Below are positions 12,579 through 25,381 of a stretch of 64,000 bases of DNA, one piece after another. The position numbers and the translations under genes are program-made. How positions within the stretch are numbered: position 1 is the first letter of the stretch; every line of letters starts with the position of its first letter. A model generated the notes under the pieces. That model was not told the DNA's origin. It searched no databases and saw nothing but the letters and a program-made list of their open reading frames with translations. Source of the DNA: Nautilus pompilius (Eukaryota; Mollusca; Cephalopoda; Nautilida; Nautilidae); contig JACATO010002450.1 in the NCBI GenBank assembly GCA_018389105.1, forward strand, positions 814,501 to 878,500, in the 5' to 3' direction.

Positions 12579-13450
12579 ATGGAAGCAGTCGATTTTAAAG
12601 CCATGCTTGACCAGCAGCTCAAGCTCATTCAAGTGCTGACTAACTGACTTTCCTCCACATCTGTGGCCCCGCCGGCTGTGTCAGGCACCCCGCAGTCAGT
12701 CGATGGGATTACAGGCAGTATCAGTGACTTCCACTTTTGACCCGTCAGCGAGCGCAATGTTCGAATTGTGGTTCCGGCGATATGAAGACCTGTTCCGGGT
12801 CGATTTCGCCAGCCACAAGGACACGTGGAAAATTCGCCTTCTGCTCCATAAGCTTGGTCCCGCAGAGCACAAAAAGTATGCTAATTACATACTTCCGAAA
12901 AACCCACGCGACTTAGCCTTTGATGAGATAGTGCAGATCCTTTTTCAAATTTTCAGGGAGCAGTCCTCGGTCTTCAGTACGCACTACCAGTGCTTCAAGT
13001 TGGTGAAAAAGGAGTCCGACAACTTCATCACTTATGCCGGAGTTGTGAACCTGGAATGTGAACAGTTCAAGCTGGGAGCCCTCACTGAGGACCAGTTTAA
13101 GTCCCTGATTTTTATCTGCGGACTACAATCCCCAAGGGATGTCGATATTTGGACTCGGCTCCTCAGTCGGGTGGAGCAGGAGCCTCACATGACCCTTCAG
13201 GCTATCACGAGTGAGTGCCAATGCTTACTCAACCTGAAACATGACACACCAAAGCACCCTCTGTGCTGTCCCACACTAGTCCGCCTCAGTCTGGCTCACA
13301 TACCAGCAAAGCTTCTAACAAAAAGAAGCCTCCCTCCATTGGCACTGTGGGACCTGGCATTTCATTAGATTCTGCCCCTTTAAAGAGAACCTGTCACCGA
13401 TGCAACTGTAAGGGAACCTGTCACCGATGCAACTGTATCAGTCACAAGGA
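12579..13450 (+). pseudogene. gag: gypsy gag (capsid and CCHC nucleocapsid), broken
   Basis: The natural start is probably ATG at 12579 (MEAVDFKAMLDQQ...). That frame stops at TGA 12645-12647. The capsid continues in another frame, 12703-13368, with the retrotransposon gag pattern: FELWFRRYEDLFR, IRLLLHKLG, NYILPKNPRDLAFDE and a late LLNLKHD. The zinc knuckle CHRCNCISHKDGPC (C-x2-C-x4-H-x4-C) follows in a shifted frame in 13263-13646. The product would package the element RNA in cytoplasmic particles. It is inactive here. A 27-bp tandem duplication sits at the start of the knuckle. Confidence 0.88.
13387..13437 (+). repeat. 27-bp tandem duplication at the gag zinc knuckle
   Basis: The same 24 bases occur at 13387-13410 and 13414-13437 with a 3-base spacer. 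The 27-base period keeps the frame and doubles the CHRCNC part of the knuckle, leaving one complete CCHC motif. Confidence 0.9.
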
Positions 13451-15420
13451 TGGTCCCTGCCAAGCCAAAAGAAATAATGACGACTATTCCTCATCACAGC
13501 GGGCCAACCGAGCTCCAAAGTCAAAACAGACTGGTTGGTCACAGACTTCTGGCAACCTTCCAGCTGAATGCTGGGTCCCGAAGAAAAATTGTGTTGGTCC
13601 TGATCAACGGACAACCAGTCCATTTACAGTTGGACACTGTTTCTGACATCACCATCATCTCAAGGAGCTCTGGAGAACACTGGGCAGCCCGTCAATCCAA
13701 CGGACGTCACAGACCGCCACCAGTACCTGTGATGGGCTTGTGCAATTGATTGGCCAGTTGCAATGTTGTGTATTGTTCTGTGGCACCATGATTAACAGAA
13801 CCTGCTACATCTCTAGCTCAGATCTCAATCTGCTTGGTCTCAATTGGCTTGACCAACTCGGTCTGTCTGACCTCCCAATCCAGACACTCTGCAACCAGGT
13901 GTGGTCTCCTGCTGTATCTATCAAGCGAACAGCTCATATCATCCAACAGTTTGCACCAGTGTTTCAAGATGGTCTGGGGCTCTGCTCTCAGACCCAAGCT
14001 GTGCTACGACTATCTCCAGGGAGTCAACCAGTATTCCAACCGAAGCGACCAGTACCGTATGCTTCCAACTTTGGTGTGGGTGCTGTCATCATCCACGCTT
14101 TTCCCGACGGCTCTGAAATAGCCATCATGCACACATCCTGAACGCTCACAGCTGCTGAGAAGAACTATGGACAAATTGAAAAGGAGGCTCTCACACTGGT
14201 GTTTGCAATTAAACAGTTCCACAAGCTTATCTATGGTTGACATTTCATCTTGCTCACTGACCACAAACCACTGGTAGCTATCTTTGGTTCAAAGAAAGGC
14301 ATACCCTTCCACTCCGCAAACTGTCTACAGCGCTGGGCTATCATTCTGCTTGGATACAACTTCACTATCCAATATCACAGAACAAAGTATTTCAGACAGG
14401 TTGATGCACTCTCTCACCTCATCAACAACCACAGTTTGACTGTAGAAGAAACTGTGATCGCTACACTCTCAATTGGACACAGTTCTACATCAGGCAATCA
14501 AATACATCCAGGACAGCTGGCCCAACATCATTGGAAATGGAGACCTTCATCAGATGTACCTCGCTGTGACTCACTTTCTGTAGTCGACAGCTGCCTCATG
14601 TTCAGAGACCGGGTCGTGATCCCTATCTCCCTCCATCAGACAGTCCTGCGCCAATTTCATTTGGGTCATGCTGGTACTAGCAGAATGAAGACAATCGCAT
14701 ACAGCCTACGCTCACTGGCCTGGCATGGATTGCCAAATAGAAGACTGGAGCAAGCAGTGTTCGAGGTGTCAGCAGGCTAACAAGAACCCCAGTCAACTGA
14801 TGCCGATACTGTGGCCTGAACCGGAACACCCTTGGTCACGTGTGCATGTTGACTTCGCTGGGCCAATCGGGGGAGTCACATACTTTGTGCACGTGGATGC
14901 TTTCTCGAAATGGCCTGAGATAGTACCACTAGTCTTAACTGCAACTGCCACCATCACCACAATGGAACACTTTTCAGTCAACATGGGTTTCCGGAAACCA
15001 TTGTGCCTGATAACAGTTCACAGTTTATGTCGGGACAATTCGAGGAGTTCTGCCATCAGTGCACTATCAAACACATCCGATCACCCCCTTATCACCCACA
15101 GTCTAACGGCCAGGCCGAGTGGTTTGTGGACACCTTCAAGCGGGCCCTCCTCAAACTTAGAGGGGAGGGGACATTGGCCAAAATATTGCAGCGTTCAAAG
15201 TCAGCTCGAGGGTCTATGCCTGTGACTACCGACCTGGACACTGTGAATAGTCTAAAGCAACAATTCGGAAACGTCGCGGAAGAGTTTTGTTTGACATGTC
15301 TGTGGTTGGAGACACTTGGGTCCACCACCACAACCAGTTGCACCCAAGGTATGCTCTGGGGACTGAGAAGATGGACACGTCATGCACGTTTCCGCTAAAC
15401 TTCCTGTATAATTTGGCCTA
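13451..15420 (+). pseudogene. pol: gypsy pol: protease, RNase H and integrase, RT core deleted
   Basis: Protease: LQLDTVSDITIIS, active-site Asp codon 13633-13635. The frame then reaches the N-terminal edge of reverse transcriptase (PVFQPKRPVPYA) and passes directly at about 14060-14064 to SNFGVGAVI, the start of RNase H. The RT palm with its YxDD box is absent. RNase H continues with [18 protein letters not shown], a TGA at 14238-14240, and LTDHKPLVAIFG. Integrase has the zinc-binding HLGH and CSRCQQ motifs, then D (14851-14853), D (15009-15011) and E (15117-15119), the last two separated by 35 residues as in the D,D35E core. Frames change near 14710 and 14990. Homology fades near 15420. It cannot reverse transcribe; all functions are lost. 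Confidence 0.88.
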
Positions 15421-18400
15421 AATAACAGTAAATAATCAAGTTTTTCTGCTACAGGAAATCATATCTTTGTTTCTATGGCTTTAAAAAATTAAGCAAACAA
15501 GTAGTAGTATTTAAAAAGGGACAGTGAGCTGTTTGAATTTTTCCTAAAGCTGAATTTATCTGCCAGGTATGAAAATACATAATTAAAATTTTCTCTTCGG
15601 ATACATTTCTGCAGATTGTTGTCAACTTGTTTTGGTGACTATTTTCTTATCAATCTCATACTGCAAGCAATACCACTAATACAGCTAAATACATAGCTTT
15701 AATACAGTTTTAGATACACAGTCATAAAAAGTCCAAGTTATCTGTTATCACTTTACATTCCTCTTCTGCTATTCATCTGAATAAAATTATTAATCATCTA
15801 CCAAGGCAACAGGTGCAGGATTTTATGGCACAAATCTCAAAATATATGCATTAGAAAAAGAGCTAGTTGTTCCCACCCTTATCTCTAAATCATCAGTAAA
15901 ATTCCCATTTGTTTTTTTTTATATCTGTATCACTGTCTCTTAAAACAAATTCCTTCAGACAGCAAAGAATTTTTACATTTTCCATTAGCTAGCTGCATCT
16001 AACCCATCACATCACAGACTTGAACCTGCAATTCCGTATGCATTGAAAAGTGTTAAAATAAAAATAACAATCAAATTAAGTTATGGGTTATTTTAAGAGA
16101 TTGAAAACTAAGTTTAAACAAAAATCAACTACCATTTATTTCTTCAGGCCTTTACTGAGGTATCAACAGCAGAAAGCTGATCATTTGTAACACTAAATAC
16201 TGGAATATTACTGCAACTTACCAATGAAAACAGGGCAAAGATTAACAAAAATTAAATTATCATTCTGCAGCATAGAAAAAAAAAAAGAAGAGACAACTGC
16301 TTTTATCAAGACATGCTTACTAATCCCTGTTGCACCTTTTCTCCAGGGTGATATTTTGTACTCCGGATATTCTTGCATTTTCAAGAGTACAAATTTTAGA
16401 ACATGAATACAAATAAGTCCTTGTTCATTAGGAATTTACCATCTTAAGCTTCAATAATTTATTTGAAAATTATTATTAATTTATAAAAGAAAGCTAGTGG
16501 GTGAGTTTAAACTTTTCCAATCTCTTTAGCTATACTGTCACTAATAAGATAATGGGTAAAGTTAGAATTAATCCATGAATTTTTATACTCATCTCTATTT
16601 GGACTAAAGAGCATTTGTTTAGAAAAATCTTTAAATTGATATGATAAAGGTTAATTATTTTCTTAATGGTTATGATTTTTTAAAAGTTTTATTTTATTCA
16701 TCTCCTCCCTTTGTCTATAATTATTTGCTAAAAAAAAAAGAAAAGAAACTAAGAAAATTAATCTTATATAGTTCTGTCTTAATTTATTGTACTTCAGATG
16801 GTATCACTAAAAATGAAAGAAAAGAAAGAAAATTACTGGGTCACTGGCACTGAGACTATAGCTGGGGGGTACAGACAAAATGATTAGCATATATATCAAA
16901 CACGAAAAACAAAGTGACATCATCCCATTCTTTTTTTTCCCTTTGTGAAAATAGTGCTCAAGAGGTCAACTATATGAGGTGTGTGCACAGCTGGCAAGTA
17001 GAGGCCTATCATATAAAATGATAAACAATGTGTCAGATATGAAGGGACTATAAGCCCCATGTAGACAAATGATGATCTTGGTTCTGATCCTGTGAGAATT
17101 GAATTTTAGATAAAAGTTAGTCTGTAGAATCATTAATGGTTTTCACACTTGCTAGATAAATTAAATTAAGCCTTGCTTGTTTCACGTGTACACTCCGTTT
17201 TCACTAGTTTCTGCACATATAATTTGTAACCAAAAATTACAAAACGCTTTTCCATGACGACATCTTGACTGGGTTGCAGACGCCATCAATCTCCACACCA
17301 TGTGACTGGCATCAAGAAACCTCGTGCCAGGGGGGGGGGGAATTTTCGATGTCAGCAACAACAAAAAAATTAAGCATCAACAATTTATTCACATGTATGC
17401 TTACTGCACATCTGCAAAGAATGCTTTCATATTAGTTTATGCCTGACCATTATGAAGTCTTCATCTACACTGCATTCACAAAAGTGTGAAATAAGGATAT
17501 TATCTGTGACATTTCAGAAAATGACCATAACCATTTCATCTTATCACAAGTGAGCTCAATGGCATAGCCACCAGCCTTTGTTTTTAACTTCATAAATTTA
17601 TTTCACACAGTGAAATAAGCTAGGTCGAGTAGAAAATTGCTAAAATGGGGCTAACATAATTTTATTTATGTTTTACTATTTTAAAAAAGGGACAAATTTA
17701 TAAAAATGCTGCAAGTTGTATCAAATTTATAGATACACTATCACCAAACGTTATTCTATTCAAATGTAAGCCAGTTTGGTAGCCATCCCTCTTTTATAAA
17801 GGTCTTCTACCTCTTTATAATAATTAATTTCTATGGATATTTTCTCCCTTATGAAAACCATAAACTAATGATTGATATTGTTAAAATTTTAAAAGTCTGA
17901 TCATCAGTCAGTTGTTTTGTGGTCTTAATCACCACAAGATACAGTATTGAAGAGATATTATGCAGTTGTCATATAAGGACACCATTATAAAAAAAAAAAA
18001 AAAAGTGGCTCAACCATCTGCAAGGCTTGATATTAGAAAATATCTCTTTGGTTAATGAAAACATGGAAAAGATCACTGACACCAGTTTTTTGACAGTGAT
18101 GGCCAATTTATAAACTGTCGTGATAGACTTTCTTTTACCTTTAGGGTCCTGTATTTTCCCTAATGACTGCTTTCTTATGTAAACTAAACTAGCACAGTAA
18201 ATAGATATACCTGTGTGCATGTCAATTTATCATGCTTCGGTTAAACACAAATTCAGATAAAATACAGCTGTATCCATGTTCCCTACATCTGCTATAATTT
18301 TTCCAGAGTTATAAATAATATTAATGTTACTTATCATCTGATTTTTTAAATTCAAGTTGTCAAATACTAGATTGACTCCTGTATAATTTCGCAGACTACT

Positions 18401-21400
18401 TTTTAAACCAAAAAAAAAAAAAAAAAACATTTATTAATGATTAGGTGTGAAAAGTTTATTTTAATTAATATTTTACCATAACCATATCTGTTGAATGTTT
18501 TAACAATGATTATAGAAATAAACTTAAATTTAACAAATATATTATCATGCTGTTGATCACTTAACAAAATATTAACTCTCAGTCTACTTAACCATTAAGC
18601 TTCATGTGTATAAAGATCCAAACTTCCCAGACCCAAAAATATACTTTACTTACATATATTTTGACTATCTGGCTCTCACTAGTCATATTATATCAAAGAA
18701 CTACTTTATATACATATGTTTGTTTCTCTGTATTAGAAGTTTAGAAAAAAAAACCATAACATCTATCTCTATCATATAGAAGAGCATAGAGATAGCACTT
18801 TTAACAAATGGTTTTAGACACTTCTGATAAATACAATTATATAAAAATACCAAGTATTAAACCATTTCATTCTTTTCTTTTCTTTAAAAAAAAACAAAAA
18901 ACATTCTAATCAATGGCTGAAAGTTATGTCTTAGAAAATCCAACAATGCAATTTCGTGCAACATGCATCATTTAAAAGGGGGGGAAAAAATTGTTTCAAA
19001 TAACAAGAATGCTATTTCTGACAGCTCAGATAAATAGTGGCTACATCTTCATCAGTTTTGTACTTAAAAAGGTAATGCAAACAACAAATGATCTGCATGC
19101 TGGAGAACCAAAAAGAAAAAACCTAGTGGTTTCTTTCAGCCAGTTACCAGCTAGCTGCAAAAAAAATGTTTTAATTAAAAAATATATCAAACAATCTTTT
19201 TTTTTAAATTACATATCATTATGATCAGATATTAAAACAAATTAGATTCTTTTTGGCAACATATCTACATGGATTTCTGATTAAGAAACAAACTGAAAAT
19301 CATAATACCTCTGATAATTACTATTGGCCAAAACATTGTTATCAACTGACTCGAATTATGATGTTTCTACAGAGAGAAATTCAGGGTCCAAGCGATTTCC
19401 TAATTTATAAACGTGTCAGATGGGATTGGGTTACAATACCATTAGAGTTTTTCTATTTTTTTAAGAATATTTTGGTTGCAATAAATCAGGTATAATTCCA
19501 GTGTGCAAAAATAGAAATGTTAAAAGCCTTCCCATTTCCAGGATGCCACAACCTTTGGACATGATACATGCGTTACTTTAACTTGCCACTGTACCTTTCC
19601 AAAGTGTTGCATCCATAAAACACTTACATTCACTTATGACTAAGTTAAAATGTATATGGCTTGAGACAGAAAAAAAGGTTAGTTCATTTGTTTCAAGCAA
19701 ACCAATATCACAGCATAATTCGTATTCAAACATTGTAGAGAGAAGTTTCAAAACACAACCCACAATGTTTGAGAATGGATTTTGATCTCAGATTGTCTAA
19801 GTGTGATTTATTAAAACAATTATAAAACCTGTATATGATCCATACTAAAGTTTGGAACCATTTGATTTTATTCTGATCCTCTCTCCTACAAATACAATCA
19901 AATTTTAAAACTGCACCTGTCTTTTTAATTGTGTTCATCATTCTTAATTATACAGGTTAATCATTAGTTTAGCTTTATGGAGGAAATTTACAATTCACTT
20001 AAGTATATCAATTCTTTCCCTAAAAATATCAAGATATTCAACAAATGCAAACAATCAAAAATGTTATAATAATCTAACATAAAATCTAATTTACACAATA
20101 AATGAAACAAGAAAATAATTTGATGAGGAATCATGGGTCTAATGATTTAATTTATACCAAAAGTGTCCTTTCTTCAAATATAAATATTTCAGAAGAACTT
20201 ATATTTATAATTCTTTGAGAGCTTATTCATAAAAGAAAACTCATTCTTGTTAAAACAGGTTTCTGCATTACATTAGTGCATCTATTTACAGAACTTAAAA
20301 CCTGCAAAAATATGAGCCTCTATTAAAAAAATGAAAAACATTAATGAATTTGCTAGGTTACCCAAACAGAAGACTGCACAACCAGAGATGTCATTTACTT
20401 TCTTTTTCACTCTGGTGTCACCACTTTTTCTCTGTCACCACTGCTTTGCAATGCTGTTACTTAATCGGCTGAATAAGAAACGTGTAAAGTGTAGACCCAG
20501 TGACCTTTTCTATCAACTCGATCACAATGCAATGTATGATGGCTGCTTCCAAGAGGATTTCAAATGAAGTACTTTACGTTTTCTTTTAAAAGGCAGTGTC
20601 TTGCCAAATTTGCACAATGATGCAAACTCAAAGTTTGTGTGTGCACGCTTTAACATGTAAGGTGAACAAAAGCTGAATATGAATGGGATTATTTTATTGG
20701 AGACAAATCTGAAATTTCATGAAGCTACTGGCAGAAATATTCATCAGATGTGACAATATGAAGACATACCAGTTTATGCAACTTTCTTACCAAGTATACC
20801 ACAACAATTTTCATGTGATGGGTTCATTTCAGAGTTTTTTATTTCAGTATCTTGCACTGCTACAAGCTGTAGATATTTTCCCTTAATGAGACTACCATGA
20901 GAAACCGATCTGGGTATTCTAATGTTTTGGACTCAAAGCCATCCCTGAAATGCCCTTGGTCCAAATTAAGTGTCAGCCAGATAACTATAAGAAAACACTG
21001 GTGTTACTACTGTTATCAACATGTCTGATGCCTCCCAGACCATATCCTATGCTACATCCACTGATACAAGTCAGAACAAAACTCACCAGTGAATAGCATA
21101 TTGCGAACACCATCGTAGATTTGTGGTAAATAGAATGTACTAATAGGAACTCAAGGTTCACAGTTCATTGGCGCAACCTTAATTGGTTTTGCAGTCTAAA
21201 TGTATACTAAAACTTCATTGCATCACATGAAAAATTACCAGAGGATACCACCAGGAGCCAATCTTCTTGATCTAATTGATACACTGTCTACTGGAGATGT
21301 ACTGGCAATAAGAATTTCTATATGCTTAGCAAAACTATACTGATATTACTGTTTACTATGACTTCATTACAATGTTTAATACAGATGTCATTATGATCCA

Positions 21401-23411
21401 AGCATTTTATGGCCACAATTAACATACTGCTATGTAAATACTTGTGATTTTCTATAACATCATGAAATAATTATCTATAAATCTTTGCTAGACTGTTTTA
21501 CATCAAAATTAACATGTTTCCCATCCATCTGTATAGATGGCTGATTTATAATGGTAACAGAACATTAAACATTTGAGCTTTTATTGGTTAATGTGCACTG
21601 AATCAACTAAAGGCAAAGTGATCTTTTGTATATGTACCTGGATGAAAGGGGAGGATGGAGTGCCATGAAATCCCAAGCAGAAAGGGTTCAGTAGATCAAA
21701 ATGACCTCGGGAACCGAAACTATAACAGATGGACACTACACACCAAGTAATGTAATCACCCATATTAATTTTCAGAGCAAGCAAAAATAATAACCAAGAT
21801 ATCAAGTTCTGTGTTTGGACTTTAAGGCGATCAGAGAAAGTTAGATGCAGAAAAAAGTTGGGGTTTTGGTAAAAGACCAAACTCTCCACGTTAAACTAAG
21901 ACTTAAAATGTCCAGTTTATCCGAAGAGCACATCTAAATAATTAAGAGATCAATTTACAGCAAAATGCTTTTTTAAAGTTTCTCTGAAGAGAAAATAATT
22001 TTTGATGTGTGATTAATTTGTAAAGAATTTATGGATTAGAAATTAATGTCTTCAAAAAAATAAACACACATTTAAGAAGAAACTAGAAATCAAGCATAAG
22101 GCTATACATTTCGTAAGCATGCTATTACGTGTGCGCACGGTTTTCACATTTTGTCAGAATAAAAATCAGTTAAAAAGTAAAGTTATTTTGTACCTTTTTA
22201 AAATAAAAATGAAAAAAAATTTCTTTTGTTCTGCTTAACTTAACAGAAATGTGTCTAGACAGCCCTGTTTATGCACATATTAATGGTGATCCCACAATGT
22301 TTTCAAAACTGAGTGCAACCTACGAAGATTAAGTTTATTTCTATTCAGAAAATATTTCAAAGGAACTCAGAATAATGACTAAATACTGTGTTCTTTTCTT
22401 TCTTTACCTGTAATACACCACGAAAGTATCATGAGATTTCTTTGTTGAAGACTTTTCGATACGTACAGTTAAACAAACCTGTCTGTATACCAGAGATGTT
22501 GAGTCAACTTTAGCCGGGAGAGACAGATGCAATAAAAACAAAACAGATTTGTAAAGCTCCTTTGGCAAAAGTAAAGTTACAGGCTAAAACTGCACAGAAT
22601 ATTTAACTGGTTAACCTTTAAAAAATTCTAGAAGTTATTTGCATTCGTGCCTGATTATTTATTTAGAGAGACACATGCCGTCATAAGTAATTCCTACCAA
22701 CTTTTAAAATATTTGCTTACAGTGGGACAATTTTTTTTTACCACTGGTTTGGTGCCCCTCCCAACAAGCTTTTGAAATCTAGAGACAAATACAAGGGACT
22801 TGCTGTTTAATAGAAACCAGCAATGTTTCAAAGAGATGCTCTTTCTCACACAGGAAATCAAACCTAAATGACTTCACAAGTTCTGCAAGTATAGAAAATC
22901 TGCAATGCTAACTTTTTTTTTCTTTTTAAAAATATTTTTCTCATACTAGTTGCCATTCTCCGACACTGCTCCAGTAAAGCCGTGTTTTTCTACCTTTCTA
23001 ATTTAATATTTGTTGCTTGTTTTGGGAGGGCTATAAGAAAATCTGACAAATTTCCCTAAGAAAGTATCCATTTCACTTTCCACATTCCTCAGCTGGTTTG
23101 GGGTTCTTGTCTAGTTGTTTTTCTAACAAGATTTGCATTTATAAACAAACATGATGCAAGAGATCCAGAAAATACCTCAAGTCAGGTTTACAATGAAAAC
23201 ACAGTGTTAGGTAACAAGCTGCTGAAATACAGACTGCCTTCATATAAACTACTGTTTGCAGTTACTTGTTTATGTAGACAAAGTATATTAATCCATGCAC
23301 AAGTTAGAGCATCTTGAATTGTTTTAACAGCAGCTGAGTATTTTTACTTTTCAAAGAGTTGCTTTTTTTTCCTTTTTTTTTAACTCAATGATTTTCATTC
23401 AGGGTTTCATT
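15421..23411. other. Long A/T-rich stretch without a recognisable gene
   Basis: About 8 kb in which I find no coding motif, element ends or RNA gene. An 11-base G run lies at 17330-17340. Open frames at 18991, 20331 and 21581 are of chance quality. The section 20850-21420 is less A/T-rich and might hide an old element, but I cannot identify it. Confidence 0.45.
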
Positions 23412-23660
23412 TTAGCTGAACAGTTACAGGGAGGCAGGAAGCCTTCATGGCTCTGCAGGAGTTCACCAGGAAGAGAACTCGGCTATAAGCCCTATTCTCA
23501 ACTCAACCAAAATTATCACTATCAACTTGCTTGCCAATATATTATTCACTTGTTAGCAAATGGGTTATTAAAGAAAGATTTTCTGTTATCTAATCATATC
23601 AGAATCTTAACTAATTTGTGAATTATGACCCTTAGATGTCAATAACTGTTGGTCTTACAA
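23412..23660 (+). repeat. Dispersed repeat family R2, copy 1
   Basis: Shares GGAGGCAGGAAGCC near its start and GAATTATGACCCTTAG near its end with copies at 40436-40680 (plus) and 60420-60645 (minus). The copies are diverged, about 240 bp long, and have no coding capacity. Possibly a SINE or MITE; class unknown. Confidence 0.65.
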
Positions 23661-24144
23661 ATATGTTTTTTGTTAATAAATAAATAATCATCGATGGAAG
23701 AAGTTCAATAATAAAAAAATAAAATCTTAAAACTAAAACATTCTCAAACTTATTTGAGATTTTCTTCTTCTAGTCTTCTAATAAATTAAAATTAAGTTTA
23801 AATATTAAAGAAAAGCAATAAATTGTATTTCTTGGAACCATGTGTCTTAGTTTTTTTTCATGTCACACACACACGCATGCATGCAGCATGAATTAACTTT
23901 ACGAACTAAGTCTTCATGAACATTTCTGAATAACGTATAATGTTACAACAATGTTTATTACTGTGCAAGTATTAAACTAATTTCTTTTTTTAACTGTTCC
24001 TTTTTGTATTTGCAATGTCTTATGTTATCTTCCAAACTACCAATTTAAAATCCTATAAACATTTATTGTTAAAATGAACAAGTCTTTCCAAATATAAGAC
24101 TAGGTGAGGCTAATTCAATATGGAAGTGTAGTTTTAAACAATTA
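23661..24144. other. Non-coding A/T-rich spacer
   Basis: Nothing recognised apart from a short CACACACAC run and GCATGCATGC near 23865-23885. Confidence 0.5.
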
Positions 24145-25379
24145 GGTCGTTACAAAGGTTTCGTCAGTTTTTATATATTGTTAACTTGGGGTTCATTTTT
24201 TGCATGCTTGTGAAGGTGTATGTAGATAACTTATATATCAATTTGTAGCATGTGCTTTGGCAGACATTATGCAAAACCTACCTTTATAAAAATCATTAAA
24301 TGGATATTTGTTTCAGGGTTCTAAGTGAAGCATGGATAGGAAAGCTTTTCGTGCCATTTTGTTCACATGTTCAAACTGGGCCACAAAGCGGGCGAGGCAA
24401 CTCATAACATTAAGCAAGCACGGGGTGAGGACACAGCCAATGAGCGTACAGTACAACGGTGGTTTGCAAAGTTTTGATCAGGAGATGTTAGCCTCGAAGA
24501 AAAGGAACGTAGTGGAAGTCCTTCCAGCTGTGATGACGACTGTCTGAAAGCTTCATTTAACAGTGCAATAAATTGCTGGAGAGCTTGACATAAGCACTGC
24601 AACTGTTTCCCGGTATCTCAACACAATCGGCAAGGTGAAAAGGTTTGACAACGGGTGCCTCACGAGTTGAATGAACAACAACAAAATCATCGGTTGGAGA
24701 TCTGCTCTTTGCTTGTCATAAGAAAAATTACCCATTTCTTGACCAAATCATTGTGTGTGATGAAAAATGGATCCTTTATAAGAACTGCAAATGATCAGCA
24801 CAGTGGCTCGACACCTAACCACATTCCAAAACCCAGCCTCCACCCAAAGGAGGTCATTGTCACTGTCTGGTGGACTGCAACTGGTGTCATACACTATAAC
24901 TTCTTGCAACCTGGCAAAACTATCACAACTAAAAGGTACTGTCATGAATTAAACGTTGTTCATCAGAAACTCTCCCAATGACAGCCAGCATTGGTGAATC
25001 GAAGAGGCCCAATCCTGCTCCACAACAATGTTCGTCCTCACGTTGCAAAGTGACTTTTCAGAAACTGAAAACACTTGGGTACAAAGTTCTCCCTCACCAA
25101 GCCTATTCACCAGCCCTTTCTCCCACCTTTTCAAACACCTGGACAGCTTCCTCCATATGAAATCCTTCTCCAGCCGACAGCAACTGAAACTGCCTTCCAA
25201 AAGTTTACCAACTCCAGAAATCCAGATCTTTTACAAAATGGTATAAATGCTCTTGTAACTCAATGGCAGATGTGTATTGATTGTAATAGAACTTACTTTG
25301 ATTAATAAACTTCACCTTCAGCAAAAGTATGAAGTCTAATTGTTGCAATAAAGAAACCAACAAAGCTTTTGTAATAACC
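24145..25379 (+). mobile_element. mariner element copy 2, near full length
   Basis: Starts GGTCGTTACAAAGG and ends CTTTTGTAATAACC, forming inverted ends, with TA on both sides (24143-24144 and 25380-25381). At 1235 bp it is close to the usual ~1.28 kb of mariner elements. It is the same family as the copy at 6534-7550 (same termini and shared linker region) but oppositely oriented. The transposase is broken. Confidence 0.9.
24332..25305 (+). pseudogene. mariner (DD34D) transposase, frame-broken
   Basis: The start is ATG 24332 (MDRKAFRAILF), the normal mariner N terminus. Frames shift several times. The linker VPHELNEQQQNHRLEIC lies in frame 24655-24981. The first catalytic Asp survives in another frame as IIVCDEKWI (codon 24759-24761). 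TVWWTATGVIHYNFLQPGKT follows. At the second catalytic position the sequence reads LLHNNVRPH, with AAC at 25024-25026 where Asp is expected. A C-terminal part with FQNGINALV-like and CIDCNRTYFD ends at 25305. The family cuts and pastes DNA in the nucleus at TA sites. Loss of the Asp plus stops make this copy dead. Confidence 0.9.
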
Positions 25380-25381
25380 TA

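Larger units (their letters stand above)
12242..15420 (+). mobile_element. Ty3/gypsy LTR retrotransposon, truncated and RT-deleted
   Basis: Order from left: putative 5' LTR, primer-binding site, gag with CCHC knuckle, aspartic protease, N-terminal edge of reverse transcriptase, RNase H, and integrase. This is the Ty3/gypsy order (RT-RH before IN), and the gag resembles those annotated as K02A2.6-like in invertebrates. The central reverse transcriptase domain is missing and the sequence stops matching shortly after the integrase, with no second LTR. G+C is clearly higher than in the surroundings, as expected for a later insertion. Several frameshifts and stops make it non-autonomous. Confidence 0.9.

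Noticed and set aside
16960-17100. SINE-like stretch with TTGGTTCTGATCCTG as a possible B box
   Set aside because: No A box at the right distance and no second copy in the window.
17182-17364. Minus-strand frame with TRFLDASHMVWRLMASATQ
   Set aside because: Short, no splice signals, and it runs into an 11-base G homopolymer; no family recognised.
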